Part shown: positions 26,133 to 34,596 of the stretch, in pieces | How the letters are laid out: every line of letters begins with the position of its first letter | Numbering within the stretch: position 1 is the stretch's first letter | The notes under the pieces: model-generated | Seen by the model: only the letters and a program-made list of their open reading frames with translations | What the model was told of the DNA's origin: nothing | Database searches by the model: none | NCBI GenBank assembly: GCA_038040445.1 | Contig: JBBPIG010000021.1 | Span: 47,190 to 111,189, forward strand | Direction: 5' to 3' | Source: Acidobacteriota bacterium | GTDB lineage: Bacteria > Acidobacteriota > Blastocatellia > UBA7656 | Length of the DNA stretch: 64,000 nucleotides | Made by a program: the position numbers and the translations under genes

Positions 26133-27878
26133 ATGAAAAAGAATCAAGCACCTCCCGGGATGAACAAGTCTGCGATCGCAGCCGCGCTTCAAGAGATCGG
26201 CTCGCTGCTTCGGCTCAACAGCGGGGATCAGTTTCGATCGCGAGCTTACGCTAAAGCGGCGCAGGCGGTTGCCGAGATCGATAGCGATTTTCCAACGCTC
26301 GTCGAACAAAAGCGCCTGACCGAGATCAACGGCATCGGCCAATCACTCGCGGGCGTGATCGAAGAGCTTTATTCCACCGGTCGATCGTCGCTACTCGAGA
26401 AACTGCGCGCGGAACAATCACCCGGCGCCCGGGAGCTTTCTCAAATTACTGGTCTAACCGTAAAGAAGATCAAGCAACTAAACGAAGCCCTGGGTATCAG
26501 CAGCATCGATCAACTGAAAGCGGCAATTGAAGCGGGCAAGCTCCGCAAAGCGCCGGGATTCGGAGCGAAGACAGAAAGCGCTCTCCTCGAACAGATATCA
26601 CGTCACGAAAATCGCGATAATCGAATCTTGCTGATCCACGCGTTGAGAATCGGCGACATGGTCATCGACCATATGCGAGATTCGTCGGATCTGGTGCGCA
26701 TCGATCTCGCCGGCTCGCCCCGGCGATGGAAGGAAACTGCATCCACAATTCGTATTACCGCCAGCACCTCCGGGAAGGCCGAAACTTTGGTCAAGGACTT
26801 TCTTCGGTTTCCGTTGATCGCACAGATTGACAGTCAAACCAAAAGCGCGGCCGCGGTGAGGCTGATTGAAGGCGTCAAGATTTTCTTCTCAGTGGCTAAC
26901 CCCGACGAGTATTGGAATTTGCTTCATCACGAAACCGGCTCGAAAGCTCATCTGAAAAGGCTTGAAGGTATTGCAGAAGGAAAAGGGATCAAACTGACTC
27001 CTACGAAAATGAAGGTGATCCGTACGCACAAGGCTCTGAGACTTGAAAGTGAACCCGATATCTATCGGCATCTGGATATGCAGTACGTGCCGCCCGAGCT
27101 GCGCGAAGACGAAGGTGAATTTTCAGCCGCGCTCGCTCACTCGATTCCGGACGACTTGATCACGCTCGAAGACATCAAGGGCATGGTCCACTGCCATACG
27201 ACCTACTCCGACGGCCGGAACACCGTCGAGGAGATGGCGCGGGCGGCGGAAGGCATGGGCATGAAGTACATGACTATCACCGATCATTCGCCGACGGCTC
27301 ATTACGCCGGCGGTCTGACGGTCGATAGGCTGAAAAGGCAATGGGACGAGATCAGCCGGGTGCAGGATAATGTATTGATCAAGCTGCTTCGAGGAACTGA
27401 ATCCGACATACTTCGCGACGGCGGACTCGATTATCCAGACCGGATTCTAGAACAATTCGACGTCATCATCGCCAGCATCCACAATCGCTACAAGCTCGAC
27501 GAAGACGAAATGACAAAGCGCGTCATCAAGGCGATGAAAAACCCTTTCTTCAAAGTATGGGGACACCCATTAGGCCGGCTGCTGCAGCGCCGGCCGCCGA
27601 TCTCCTGCCGAGTCGAAGAGATCCTGGATGTGATTGCTGAATCGGGCGCAGCAATCGAGATCAGCGGCAGTCCCCATAGGCTGGAAATGGAGCCGCGCTG
27701 GACAAGAGAGGCGCGCAAGCGACACATCAAGTTTGTTATTTCGACTGACGCCCACTCTGTCTCGGATCTGGAGAACCTGAAATTCGGCATCGGCCTCGCC
27801 CGTCGCGCAGGAGTCAGACGGCCCGAAGTCTTGAACACGCTCGGGGCGAAACCTTTCCAAAAATCGGTAAAACCGTAA
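26133..27878 (+). CDS. PolX-family protein with intact PHP nuclease and degenerate polymerase site
   Basis: About 581 residues from the ATG at 26133 (a GGAG lies ~10 bases upstream; an ATG at 26160 is also possible). Order: 8-kDa HhH domain (LVEQKRLTEINGIGQSLAGV), fingers/palm (IDLAGSPRRWKETAST), then a complete PHP domain with metal ligands (VHCHTTYSDGR, ITDHSP, GTESDILRDG, IASIHN, WGHPLGR, STDAHS). In active PolX the stretch after 'GSxRRxxE' carries the two catalytic Asp as 'DxD'; here it reads TIRITAS with no Asp. So polymerase activity is predicted lost while the 3'-5' exonuclease/AP-endonuclease activity of the PHP domain remains. Likely in DNA repair. Confidence 0.9.
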   Translation: MKKNQAPPGMNKSAIAAALQEIGSLLRLNSGDQFRSRAYAKAAQAVAEIDSDFPTLVEQKRLTEINGIGQSLAGVIEELYSTGRSSLLEKLRAEQSPGARELSQITGLTVKKIKQLNEALGISSIDQLKAAIEAGKLRKAPGFGAKTESALLEQISRHENRDNRILLIHALRIGDMVIDHMRDSSDLVRIDLAGSPRRWKETASTIRITASTSGKAETLVKDFLRFPLIAQIDSQTKSAAAVRLIEGVKIFFSVANPDEYWNLLHHETGSKAHLKRLEGIAEGKGIKLTPTKMKVIRTHKALRLESEPDIYRHLDMQYVPPELREDEGEFSAALAHSIPDDLITLEDIKGMVHCHTTYSDGRNTVEEMARAAEGMGMKYMTITDHSPTAHYAGGLTVDRLKRQWDEISRVQDNVLIKLLRGTESDILRDGGLDYPDRILEQFDVIIASIHNRYKLDEDEMTKRVIKAMKNPFFKVWGHPLGRLLQRRPPISCRVEEILDVIAESGAAIEISGSPHRLEMEPRWTREARKRHIKFVISTDAHSVSDLENLKFGIGLARRAGVRRPEVLNTLGAKPFQKSVKP

Positions 27879-27955
27879 GGGCATGGGGTTCAGGCTTTAG
27901 CCTGGGTTTTGATTCACCGAGGAAAAGACCAGGCTGAAGCCTGAACTCCATGCCC
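27879..27955. repeat. 27-bp inverted repeat
   Basis: Arms 27879-27905 (GGGCATGGGGTTCAGGCTTT...) and 27929-27955 (...AAGCCTGAACTCCATGCCC) are inverted with about two mismatches, starting right at the polX stop. Partial relatives occur at about 29760-29820 (CATGGAGTTCAAGCC ... GGCCAAAGCCTGA). Confidence 0.8.
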
Positions 27956-28002
27956 TTTCCTCTGGTGAGAACTCGTGGTATGCCAATTGATCTCTTGAAG
28001 AC

Positions 28003-29016
28003 GTGACTCAACTCGAAAGACTGCAGCAGAGCGGGATCAAGCGGCTCGGCACGAAGAAACGTTTTCGTTATATCGCCGCCGATGGGGGCAACGTCAGTCG
28101 CGCCGATCTCGCCAGAATCGAGGCCCTCAAAATCCCACCGGCGTGGACCGATGTCGCGATCAATCGAGCCGCTGGCGGGATGTTGCAAGCCCTGGGAAAA
28201 GACGCCGCAGGGCGCTGGCAATATATCTATCACGATCAGCACATCAAGAAACGCGAGCGGAAAAAGTTCAACCGACTGCTGGTGTTCGCAGAAGCGGTCC
28301 CGAAAATGAGAAGAGCCGTCAGCCGGAATCTGCGAAAGAGAGATCTGGGGCGCGAACGCGTGATGGCTTGCATAATGCGAATCCTCGGGACGTGCTTCAT
28401 GCGGGCTGGCAGCCAGGTCTATGTCAACGAGAACGGCAGCTACGGGTTAGCCACGCTTCGGCCAAAACACGTTAGCGTACGAGGTGACGTTATCGAATTC
28501 AATTTTCCGGGAAAGAGCAAGGTAATTCAGCACAGAGAGCTGAGGGATCGCGCGGTCGCCAGAGTCGTGCGCGAGCTTCTGAAGCTGCCCGCGCCGGAAG
28601 TGTTCAAGTATCAAAACGAAGATGGAGGCCTGGTTGACGTCAGGCGCAGAAATATCAACGGCTACATCAAGGAGGTGATGGGCGAGCGTTTCACCTCAAA
28701 GGATTTTCGCACCTGGGCCGGAACTTTGATCTGTGCTTGCGCGCTTGCCCGAGCGGGCGCAGAGGTCAAAGAAACCGCACCTTCAAGGAAGAGAAAAGTA
28801 ATCAAGGCGATCAAGGAGACTGCAGAAGTTCTCGGCAACACTCCAGCAGTTTGCCGGTCAGCCTATATTTGTCCGGAGGTCCTGAACCGGTTCGATCGCG
28901 GAGAGGTAATCGACCAGTACTTTGAGTCTCTCGAAGACCTGATAGGTCATCGCGGAAAGCAACTCCATAAAGCGGAAAAAGCGCTGCTTCGTCTGCTCAA
29001 AAACAAGAGCAAGTAG
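28003..29016 (+). CDS. DNA topoisomerase IB (poxvirus-like)
   Basis: 337 residues starting with GTG at 28003. The N-terminal domain (RFRYIAADGGNVSRADLARI; LKIPPAWTDVAINRAAGGML; YHDQHIKKRERKKF) and catalytic domain match bacterial TopIB. Active-site residues are visible: Arg in YGLATLRPKHV, Lys in FNFPGKSKV, Arg in FTSKDFRTWAGTL and the nucleophilic Tyr in VCRSAYICPEVL. Role: relaxation of supercoils by a 3'-phosphotyrosyl intermediate. It follows polX across a hairpin; both may belong to a DNA-repair group. Confidence 0.94.
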   Translation: MTQLERLQQSGIKRLGTKKRFRYIAADGGNVSRADLARIEALKIPPAWTDVAINRAAGGMLQALGKDAAGRWQYIYHDQHIKKRERKKFNRLLVFAEAVPKMRRAVSRNLRKRDLGRERVMACIMRILGTCFMRAGSQVYVNENGSYGLATLRPKHVSVRGDVIEFNFPGKSKVIQHRELRDRAVARVVRELLKLPAPEVFKYQNEDGGLVDVRRRNINGYIKEVMGERFTSKDFRTWAGTLICACALARAGAEVKETAPSRKRKVIKAIKETAEVLGNTPAVCRSAYICPEVLNRFDRGEVIDQYFESLEDLIGHRGKQLHKAEKALLRLLKNKSK

Positions 29017-29158
29017 AGAAATGAGCCGAAAGAGCCTGGTACTGGATTGCGATTTGCAGGTCACCAACGTGTCGCGTCGGGCGGGTACTGTCTGTCCCGA
29101 AGGAAGACAGTGCATCCCCCGACTGCATTCGAAACATACAATCTCACCGGAGGGTGTC

Positions 29159-29359
29159 ATGGCAGCAAAAGCCAGAACGAGCAAGCGGGAATTGATCGAT
29201 ACAGGCACGAACAAGCGCTACGTGAGGCGCGACGAGAAAGGCCAGTTTGATGAAGTCGTTGATGTCGGACGATCGCTTGGCCAGGACGTTCGACACGACG
29301 CGAAGAAGGAAGTTCCGGCCGGTCAGGGCGACCGAGGCGATCAGAAACGGAAGGGGTAG
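29159..29359 (+). CDS. small conserved basic protein, 66 residues
   Basis: ATG at 29159 after CCGGAGGGTGTC. Sequence features: KARTSKRELIDTGTNKRYVR, then RDEKGQFDEVVDVGRSLGQD and a KGQGDRGDQK-like end. Small proteins of the form 'SKRxLIxxGxxKRYVRRDxxGQFxExxDVGRSLxxD' are widespread in soil bacteria and have no known function. Highly charged and probably DNA- or RNA-associated by composition only. Confidence 0.7.
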   Translation: MAAKARTSKRELIDTGTNKRYVRRDEKGQFDEVVDVGRSLGQDVRHDAKKEVPAGQGDRGDQKRKG

Positions 29360-29417
29360 TGCGTTCTTCCAATCGCGTCGGCGGCCGAATACCAGATGTC
29401 TCGAAAGGGAGCGAAAT

Positions 29418-29732
29418 ATGAAATACAGGATAGCGAACCTAACTTTGACGGTGGCGGCGTTGGTTATTTTCGCCTGTGAACCGTCGCAGGCTCTCACTCA
29501 GCAGACCAACACCAACCGCAATTCATCCATCAAGGGTGAGATGAAAAAGAGCGGTAGCGAGGTAAAGGCAGCGGGCAAGAGTCTCGGCGGGAATGTGAAG
29601 CGGGGCCGCGTCGCGCGTGGCGGCAAGCATTTTGGCAAACACATGTACCGCGCCGGCAAACACTTCGGCAAAGGCTCCGGAATGGCCGCTAAGAAGACCG
29701 GCAAGGCTGTAAAGAATGCCGCGAAGCCGTAA
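29418..29732 (+). CDS. small exported Lys/Gly-rich protein
   Basis: 104 residues from the ATG at 29418 after AAAGGGAGCG. An N-terminal hydrophobic segment (MKYRIANLTLTVAALVIFAC) with a following Cys-Glu suggests a signal peptide, possibly a lipoprotein (VIFAC). The mature part is extremely basic and repetitive: AAGKSLGGNVKRGRVARGGK, then HFGKHMYRAGKHFGKGSG and AAKKTGKAVKNAAKP. GKHFGK occurs twice. No family recognised; binding to anionic cell-envelope polymers or DNA is a guess. Confidence 0.6.
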   Translation: MKYRIANLTLTVAALVIFACEPSQALTQQTNTNRNSSIKGEMKKSGSEVKAAGKSLGGNVKRGRVARGGKHFGKHMYRAGKHFGKGSGMAAKKTGKAVKNAAKP

Positions 29733-29823
29733 CGCACTAAGGAAAGTGCGTCGTATGGAGCAGCATGGAGTTCAAGCCGGGTAGTACTTTTAACAAGCGC
29801 TGCCAGGCCAAAGCCTGAGTCTC

Positions 29824-29971
29824 CTACTCGAAGGCGGCCAGGATGGCGTTCATCGCCTTAAACTCCTCGGGGTGCGTCCGGCGAAGCTTGTTCGAGCACA
29901 CCTTGCAGAACTTCTGACGATTCGTCAGCAGCGCAAGCTTGCGGTTGGGATTGTAATAGTTGGGACAATCG
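29824..29971 (-). pseudogene. fragment of a small zinc-finger-like protein
   Basis: Minus-strand frame ending with TAG at 29824 encodes PSDCPNYYNPNRKLALLTNR, then QKFCKVCSNKLRRTHPEEFK and AMNAILAAFE. It contains one Cys and a CxxC pair like a small treble-clef finger. No ATG, GTG or TTG begins the frame before an upstream stop, so it is a remnant or uses an unusual start. Confidence 0.4.
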
Positions 29972-29984
29972 CTTGGGGGCTTCT

Positions 29985-30160
29985 CATGTGAACCGGTATC
30001 CTATCAGGTCCTTAAAACGCGAGTCGTCGCGAATAGGGTCGTATGACGAGTCACCGTTCAGCCGCGGCAAAACCAGTCGCGCTCCTGATAGGCTTTTGCA
30101 AGCTCGGCGATGGCTTCATCTCGTTCACCAAGCACCTAGAGATCTTGGCAACCGCGTCGA
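29985..30160 (-). pseudogene. decayed TPR tail of a kinase-type protein
   Basis: Minus-strand sequence directly after the kinase stop reads ERDEAIAELAKAYQERDWF, then in another frame LNGDSSYDPIRDDSRFKDLI. These match the C-terminal pattern 'ALxxLEKAYEERDxxLxxLxxDPxFDPLRxDPRFxDLL' of kinase- or cyclase-linked TPR proteins. At least one frameshift (near CCGCGGCTGA) separates the parts. Confidence 0.5.
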
Positions 30161-30165
30161 CAGCA

Positions 30166-33100
30166 TCACTCCTTGAGTTCGTTCAGTAACACCCTTGCGT
30201 CTTTTAGATCACCGGTAGAGAACCCTTCGGTGAATCGGCCGTAGATCTCAGCCAAGAGATCACGGGCTTCCTGTCGCCTGTTCTGCCGATTCCACAATTT
30301 CGCTAGTCCCATGGCGGCTCTCAACTCGAACGCTTTGGCGCTTTGCCGTCGAGCAACTTGTATGGCTTCCCGAAAACAGGCCTCAGCTTGTGATTGAAGG
30401 CCTGGATGTTCTGCGTTGTCGCTTCCGTTTTGTGACGTGTGTATGCTTAACAGCGCCTCGCCTTTGATGCGATACAACTCTGCTTCGTGAAAGCGCTCGC
30501 TGGTGATGTTGATGGTCTCAACCGCTTCATCCAGAGCGCGCAGCGCTTCTTCCGGCCGGCCCGCCAGGCACAACGCTTCAGCCATCAGGACCAGATAACT
30601 GGCACGCCGTTGTTCGATCTCAAGATTGCGACAGGCCGCCAGCCCTTGTCGCATTGCGGCGAAACCCTCTTCCGCCTGTCCCTGCGTTGCTCGCGCCCAG
30701 CCCAGCATGATCTCGCCCATCGCTCTGTAGTGGGGCAGCCCATGCTCATCCGCGTGGAAGAGCATCTTCTCGATCATTTCAACGACTCGCTCGGCATTGC
30801 GATGAAACGCTTCGAGCGCGATAGTTGTCGAGAGCGTCTGACAGATGCCCACCGGATGACTCATCTGCTCAGCGATGCTCAGGGCTTCCCGGGTCATCGC
30901 TTGCGCCTGGTCGGCATATCCCAAATACCATAGTACACGGCCAAGATGCGCGCGATTGGTAATCGCACCGTAAAGGAAGACGTTGTGCACTGCGTGTCGC
31001 TGAGGGTCATAGAGCGCGAGGCTCGCCTCGAAATGTTCGCGTGAGCTGGTGAACTCTCCGAGATACTGAAAGCATAAGCCCAGCCCCCAATGGGCTTGCA
31101 CCATCATAGCCGCATCGCCGGTCGTCTCTGCCAGGCGCAAGCACTCTTGTGCAAAGTCGCGGCCTTTCTCGTACTCGCCGCGCACGACCAGAATGATCGA
31201 GAGTCCAAAGAGAACGCGAAAGAGCTGAGTGTTATCGCCCAACTGCTCGCAGAGCTCCCGCGCCCGCAAGAAGCTGTTCAGCGTTTCGGTGGCCGCAAAC
31301 CCCTTCGCGGTCATCAATGAGGAACCCATCGTGAACTCAAGTTTGAACTCTCGACCCGTCTGTTCAGCAGACTCCGGCAATCTACGGGTCATTTGCTGGC
31401 CGCGCCGGCAGAGCGCGATTGCTTCCTGATTCGCAAAGATGCGAACGGCATTGCGAGCCGCCTTCAAGAAATAGTCCGACGCCTGCGACCAATCGCGCGC
31501 CGCCTCAAAAAGAAAAGCGAGTTCGGAGGCTGCCGCCGCACTCTCCCTGCCATAAAACCGAAGCAACGCCTGCGCGATCGAAGCGCTCAGCGATGCGCGG
31601 CGGCTCGGCGTGAGCGTCGCGTAGAGCGCGTTCTGATAGAGCACGTGCACGAAACGGTACCTCAGCGTTAGCGTGTGATCGGGGAACTCGTCCTCCTTGC
31701 GATACTTCACGAAGCGATAGGCCGTGTCGAGCGATTGGAGACGCTCTTCAACCTCGGCGGCGTCGATCGTCAGCGCTTGCGCGACAACCGCTGAATCAAA
31801 GTTGTATCCTTGCGCGCTGGCGGCAATCAACAAGCGGCGGTCTTCGTCGCTCAGTTGAGCAATCTTGCGCTGTATCATGCTGCGGACGGTTTCCGGCAAG
31901 TCGTTCTCAATCTCGGGCACCGTCTGCACAAGCGTCCAGCTCCCTGCCTCCTCGCCGATTACTTTTCTGTCGCGCAGGTAACGCACGACATCCGCCATAA
32001 AAAGCGGGCTGCCTTCCGTCTTGGTGTAGATGAGCGAGGCGAACTCCTTCGGAAAACGATGTCGAGGAAACTCCAACGCCAGAAACCGTTCGACGTCGTC
32101 GTGCGTCAAGAACTCGAGCGGCAGCTCCTGACATAGGCCGCGTCCTTGCATATCCAGTTTCAGACTCAGGAACGGGTGCTTCTCTAGCACCATCTCCGAC
32201 GCGCGATATGCCGCGACAATCAACAACTGCATCGCGTCAAGCTTTGTGGCAAGGTAGGCGATGATGTCAATGGTCGAGGCGTCCGCCCAGTGCAAGTCAT
32301 CGAAGAACAACACCAGCGGGCTTCTGTTTGAAGCCTCCTGCAGAAATGCCCCGAGCTCGCGTTTCATTCTCTCCTGCGACACGGCGGCCGATTCCGCTAA
32401 GACGCGATCAGCGGAAGAATCCGAACTCGCAAGCTGGATGTACCAACAGGGAGCAATCACCCTCATCGCGCGCCTGAGGTACTGACCCGGAGAGCTCCGC
32501 ACCAGGTTGTCGAGCGCTTCGAGAAACGGCATGTACGCCTCGGCTCCGGCCAGTCGCTCCGAGCTTCGCCCGCGCGCGATCTGACACGCCGGATTAGCCT
32601 TCAGGACCTCAGCAAGAAAATCCTCAACGAGCGTGGTCTTACCAAGTCCGGCTTCGCCAGTGATGCAAAGCATCAGCCCGCGCCCTTCGCCTGCCGAGCG
32701 GAACGCGGTGCGCAACTTTTCGCGCTCCACCTGTCTGCCGACCGTGTTGCGGGCAGTCAATGGGACGACCGAGGGCACGGCGGCGACGCTTGATGTGAAA
32801 GAGCCCCCCTGCTCATCGACGGTCAATGCCGCGGCGACTTCGGCCGCGCTCGGGCGAGCGCGTGGATCCTTATCCAGCATTCCGAGGATGAGTGACTCGA
32901 GCGGAGGAGGCGCCTCAGGGTTTATGACCGAAGGAGATAGCAGATCGTCATAAACAATCGCGTGCAACACGCTGACCTCGGAGTCGCCGCTGAAAGGCTT
33001 TTGCCTGGTTACCATTTCGTAGAAGACAACGCCCAGAGAAAAAATATCCGACGCGGGTCCGACCGTATCCCCCCTGACTTGCTCAGGCGACATGTAGGCC

Positions 33101-33639
33101 ACGGTGCCTACTAACGAACCGGGCTTTGTGTGAATCGCCGTTTCGGCGGTTGATTCGCTGGAAACATTCGCAGAGCTGAGCCTGGCCAGGCCGAAGTCCA
33201 GCACCTTCACATAGCCATCGTCTCGCACCATGATGTTTTCCGGCTTGATGTCTCGGTGAGTGATTCCTGCCTGGTGCGCGACGGCAAGCGCCTGGGCAAT
33301 CTGCCGGCCGATCGGGGCGAGAGATTGGAAGGACTGTTGCTCATCGATGAGATTTCTGAGGGTACGGCCTTGAATGTATTCGAGGACTATGAAGCACCCG
33401 ACATCCGCCTCGCCGATTTCGTGAATTGTGACGATGTTGGGATGGTTCAGGGCGGAAGCCGCTCGCGCTTCCTGCTCGAAACGCCGCACGCGCGAGGCGT
33501 CTCGGGTAAAACCAGCGGGCAGGACTTTGACCGCGACCTTGCGGTCGAGGCGCGTGTCTTCTGCCAGATAAACTTCGCCCATTCCGCCCGCGCCGATCTT
33601 GGAAATGATTCGATAGTGAGAGAGGATTTCGCCGATCAT
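30166..33639 (-). CDS. Ser/Thr protein kinase with AAA ATPase and TPR sensor (PknK-like)
   Basis: 1157 residues, cytosolic, no membrane segment. Kinase domain at about 8-275: [14 protein letters not shown] glycine loop, AVKVLP lysine, THRDIKPENIM catalytic loop, DFGLARL, MSPEQVRG. Then an AAA_16-like ATPase from about 300: Walker A GEAGLGKTTLVEDFLAEV and Walker B VLFFDDLHWADAST. The C-terminal ~500 residues are helical TPR-like repeats (FGLSIILVVRGEYEKGRDFA; AHWGLGLCFQYLGEFTSSRE). This is the MalT/PknK-type signalling layout. Its 5' end and upstream DNA are duplicated at 51792-52033. Divergent from the PepSY-like gene at 33736. Confidence 0.93.
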   Translation of the reverse strand: MIGEILSHYRIISKIGAGGMGEVYLAEDTRLDRKVAVKVLPAGFTRDASRVRRFEQEARAASALNHPNIVTIHEIGEADVGCFIVLEYIQGRTLRNLIDEQQSFQSLAPIGRQIAQALAVAHQAGITHRDIKPENIMVRDDGYVKVLDFGLARLSSANVSSESTAETAIHTKPGSLVGTVAYMSPEQVRGDTVGPASDIFSLGVVFYEMVTRQKPFSGDSEVSVLHAIVYDDLLSPSVINPEAPPPLESLILGMLDKDPRARPSAAEVAAALTVDEQGGSFTSSVAAVPSVVPLTARNTVGRQVEREKLRTAFRSAGEGRGLMLCITGEAGLGKTTLVEDFLAEVLKANPACQIARGRSSERLAGAEAYMPFLEALDNLVRSSPGQYLRRAMRVIAPCWYIQLASSDSSADRVLAESAAVSQERMKRELGAFLQEASNRSPLVLFFDDLHWADASTIDIIAYLATKLDAMQLLIVAAYRASEMVLEKHPFLSLKLDMQGRGLCQELPLEFLTHDDVERFLALEFPRHRFPKEFASLIYTKTEGSPLFMADVVRYLRDRKVIGEEAGSWTLVQTVPEIENDLPETVRSMIQRKIAQLSDEDRRLLIAASAQGYNFDSAVVAQALTIDAAEVEERLQSLDTAYRFVKYRKEDEFPDHTLTLRYRFVHVLYQNALYATLTPSRRASLSASIAQALLRFYGRESAAAASELAFLFEAARDWSQASDYFLKAARNAVRIFANQEAIALCRRGQQMTRRLPESAEQTGREFKLEFTMGSSLMTAKGFAATETLNSFLRARELCEQLGDNTQLFRVLFGLSIILVVRGEYEKGRDFAQECLRLAETTGDAAMMVQAHWGLGLCFQYLGEFTSSREHFEASLALYDPQRHAVHNVFLYGAITNRAHLGRVLWYLGYADQAQAMTREALSIAEQMSHPVGICQTLSTTIALEAFHRNAERVVEMIEKMLFHADEHGLPHYRAMGEIMLGWARATQGQAEEGFAAMRQGLAACRNLEIEQRRASYLVLMAEALCLAGRPEEALRALDEAVETINITSERFHEAELYRIKGEALLSIHTSQNGSDNAEHPGLQSQAEACFREAIQVARRQSAKAFELRAAMGLAKLWNRQNRRQEARDLLAEIYGRFTEGFSTGDLKDARVLLNELKE

Positions 33640-33735
33640 TCTGCGCTAGGTGTTATACCACCTTCTTCGAACCATCGGTAGCGAACGAGCTTCGGGTTCG
33701 AAAGTGTTTGCAAGCGGTGTTATGATAAACCCGTT

Positions 33736-34044
33736 ATGGCCACCAACCTGGTTGCGACGATCACTGCACTGGAAGCCCAAGCGGCGGCAAATCTTTTCTT
33801 GAGCGATAATCTGCCGGATCGTTTTCTCGCAAGCAGTCCGACGCTTGATGCCGCCGCCAGGGTGTGGCGCGTACCGGTGCGGCTCGCTTATCCCATCATC
33901 GGCCCTGTCGGTCAGACCGGCGAGATTCTAGTGAGCGCCACCTCGGAGGAAATCGTTTCATACACTCCGCTGGAGGAGATGAAAGCCGCCGCTCGCAAGC
34001 TTTACGAAGAGAATCGTGATGCCATCGAAGCCCCTGTTCCATAA
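33736..34044 (+). CDS. PepSY-like small protein, module copy 1
   Basis: 102 residues. The core VWRVPVRLAYPIIGPVGQTG with EILVSATSEEIVSYTPLEEM matches the PepSY strand pattern 'WxVxhxxxxxxGxVGEIxVxxxTxEI'. PepSY-type domains are often found in peptidase propeptides and peptidase inhibitors. No signal peptide. It overlaps the cysteine-peptidase gene by 26 bases (ATG at 34019), so the two are coupled. A nearly identical but broken copy lies at 40236-40519, and a diverged complete module at 40903-41654. Role as inhibitor or chaperone of the peptidase is inferred. Confidence 0.6.
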   Translation: MATNLVATITALEAQAAANLFLSDNLPDRFLASSPTLDAAARVWRVPVRLAYPIIGPVGQTGEILVSATSEEIVSYTPLEEMKAAARKLYEENRDAIEAPVP

Positions 34045-34459
34045 GCAGGAAACTCGCTACTCGTGCGTGCCGGCTTGTCTGCGAATGGTTTTTGGAAGCT
34101 TCGGCGTAGACATCGCCGAAGCTGACTTGCGCGAGCAATGCGATTGCACCCCTTATGGCACTGACGCGCTTCTGGCGGTTGATGCCGCGCGGCAATTGGG
34201 TTTCGCTGGAACCGTCAAACACACGCTGACGCTCGAAGAGTTGCGGACAGTCGTTACTGAAGGTCAGCATCCTATCGTTTTCGTTGATCTCAGCCCGATT
34301 GATGGCGCCGAAGACATTCATACACTGGTCGTCGTTGCCGTTAGTCAGTATGAAGTAAGCGTTCTCGACCCGCTCAAGGGGGAGCGCCTACTCCCGCTTC
34401 AAGCATTTAGCACAGCCTGGGCTCTGCGCCACAACCTCGCAATCATCGTCGAGCGTTAA
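34019..34459 (+). CDS. C39-like papain-fold cysteine peptidase, module copy 1
   Basis: 146 residues. Start: ATG at 34019 (GTG at 34016 also possible). The C39-type triad can be placed: Cys in QETRYSCVPACLRMVFGSFG (usual 'QxxxxDCGxAxLxMhhxxxG'), His in IHTLVVVAVSQYEVSV and Asp in LDPLKGERLLPL. Middle: YGTDALLAVDAARQLGFAGT, typical of the helix with the inter-motif 'G'. No transporter domains, leader peptide or secretion signal are attached, so it is a stand-alone intracellular version. Coupled to the PepSY-like gene. Substrate unknown. Confidence 0.7.
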   Translation: MPSKPLFHKQETRYSCVPACLRMVFGSFGVDIAEADLREQCDCTPYGTDALLAVDAARQLGFAGTVKHTLTLEELRTVVTEGQHPIVFVDLSPIDGAEDIHTLVVVAVSQYEVSVLDPLKGERLLPLQAFSTAWALRHNLAIIVER

Positions 34460-34596
34460 GCAAGGTCGCCGCTTCAAATAACACTTCTCCACAAACCGCC
34501 GAGCAGTGTTTTGACACCTGAACGGCGTGAAGGGGTGGTTGTGAACCAATCCGTGTGTGCGACCTCCTAGCCTGCTATCATGAACCCACAGACGCA

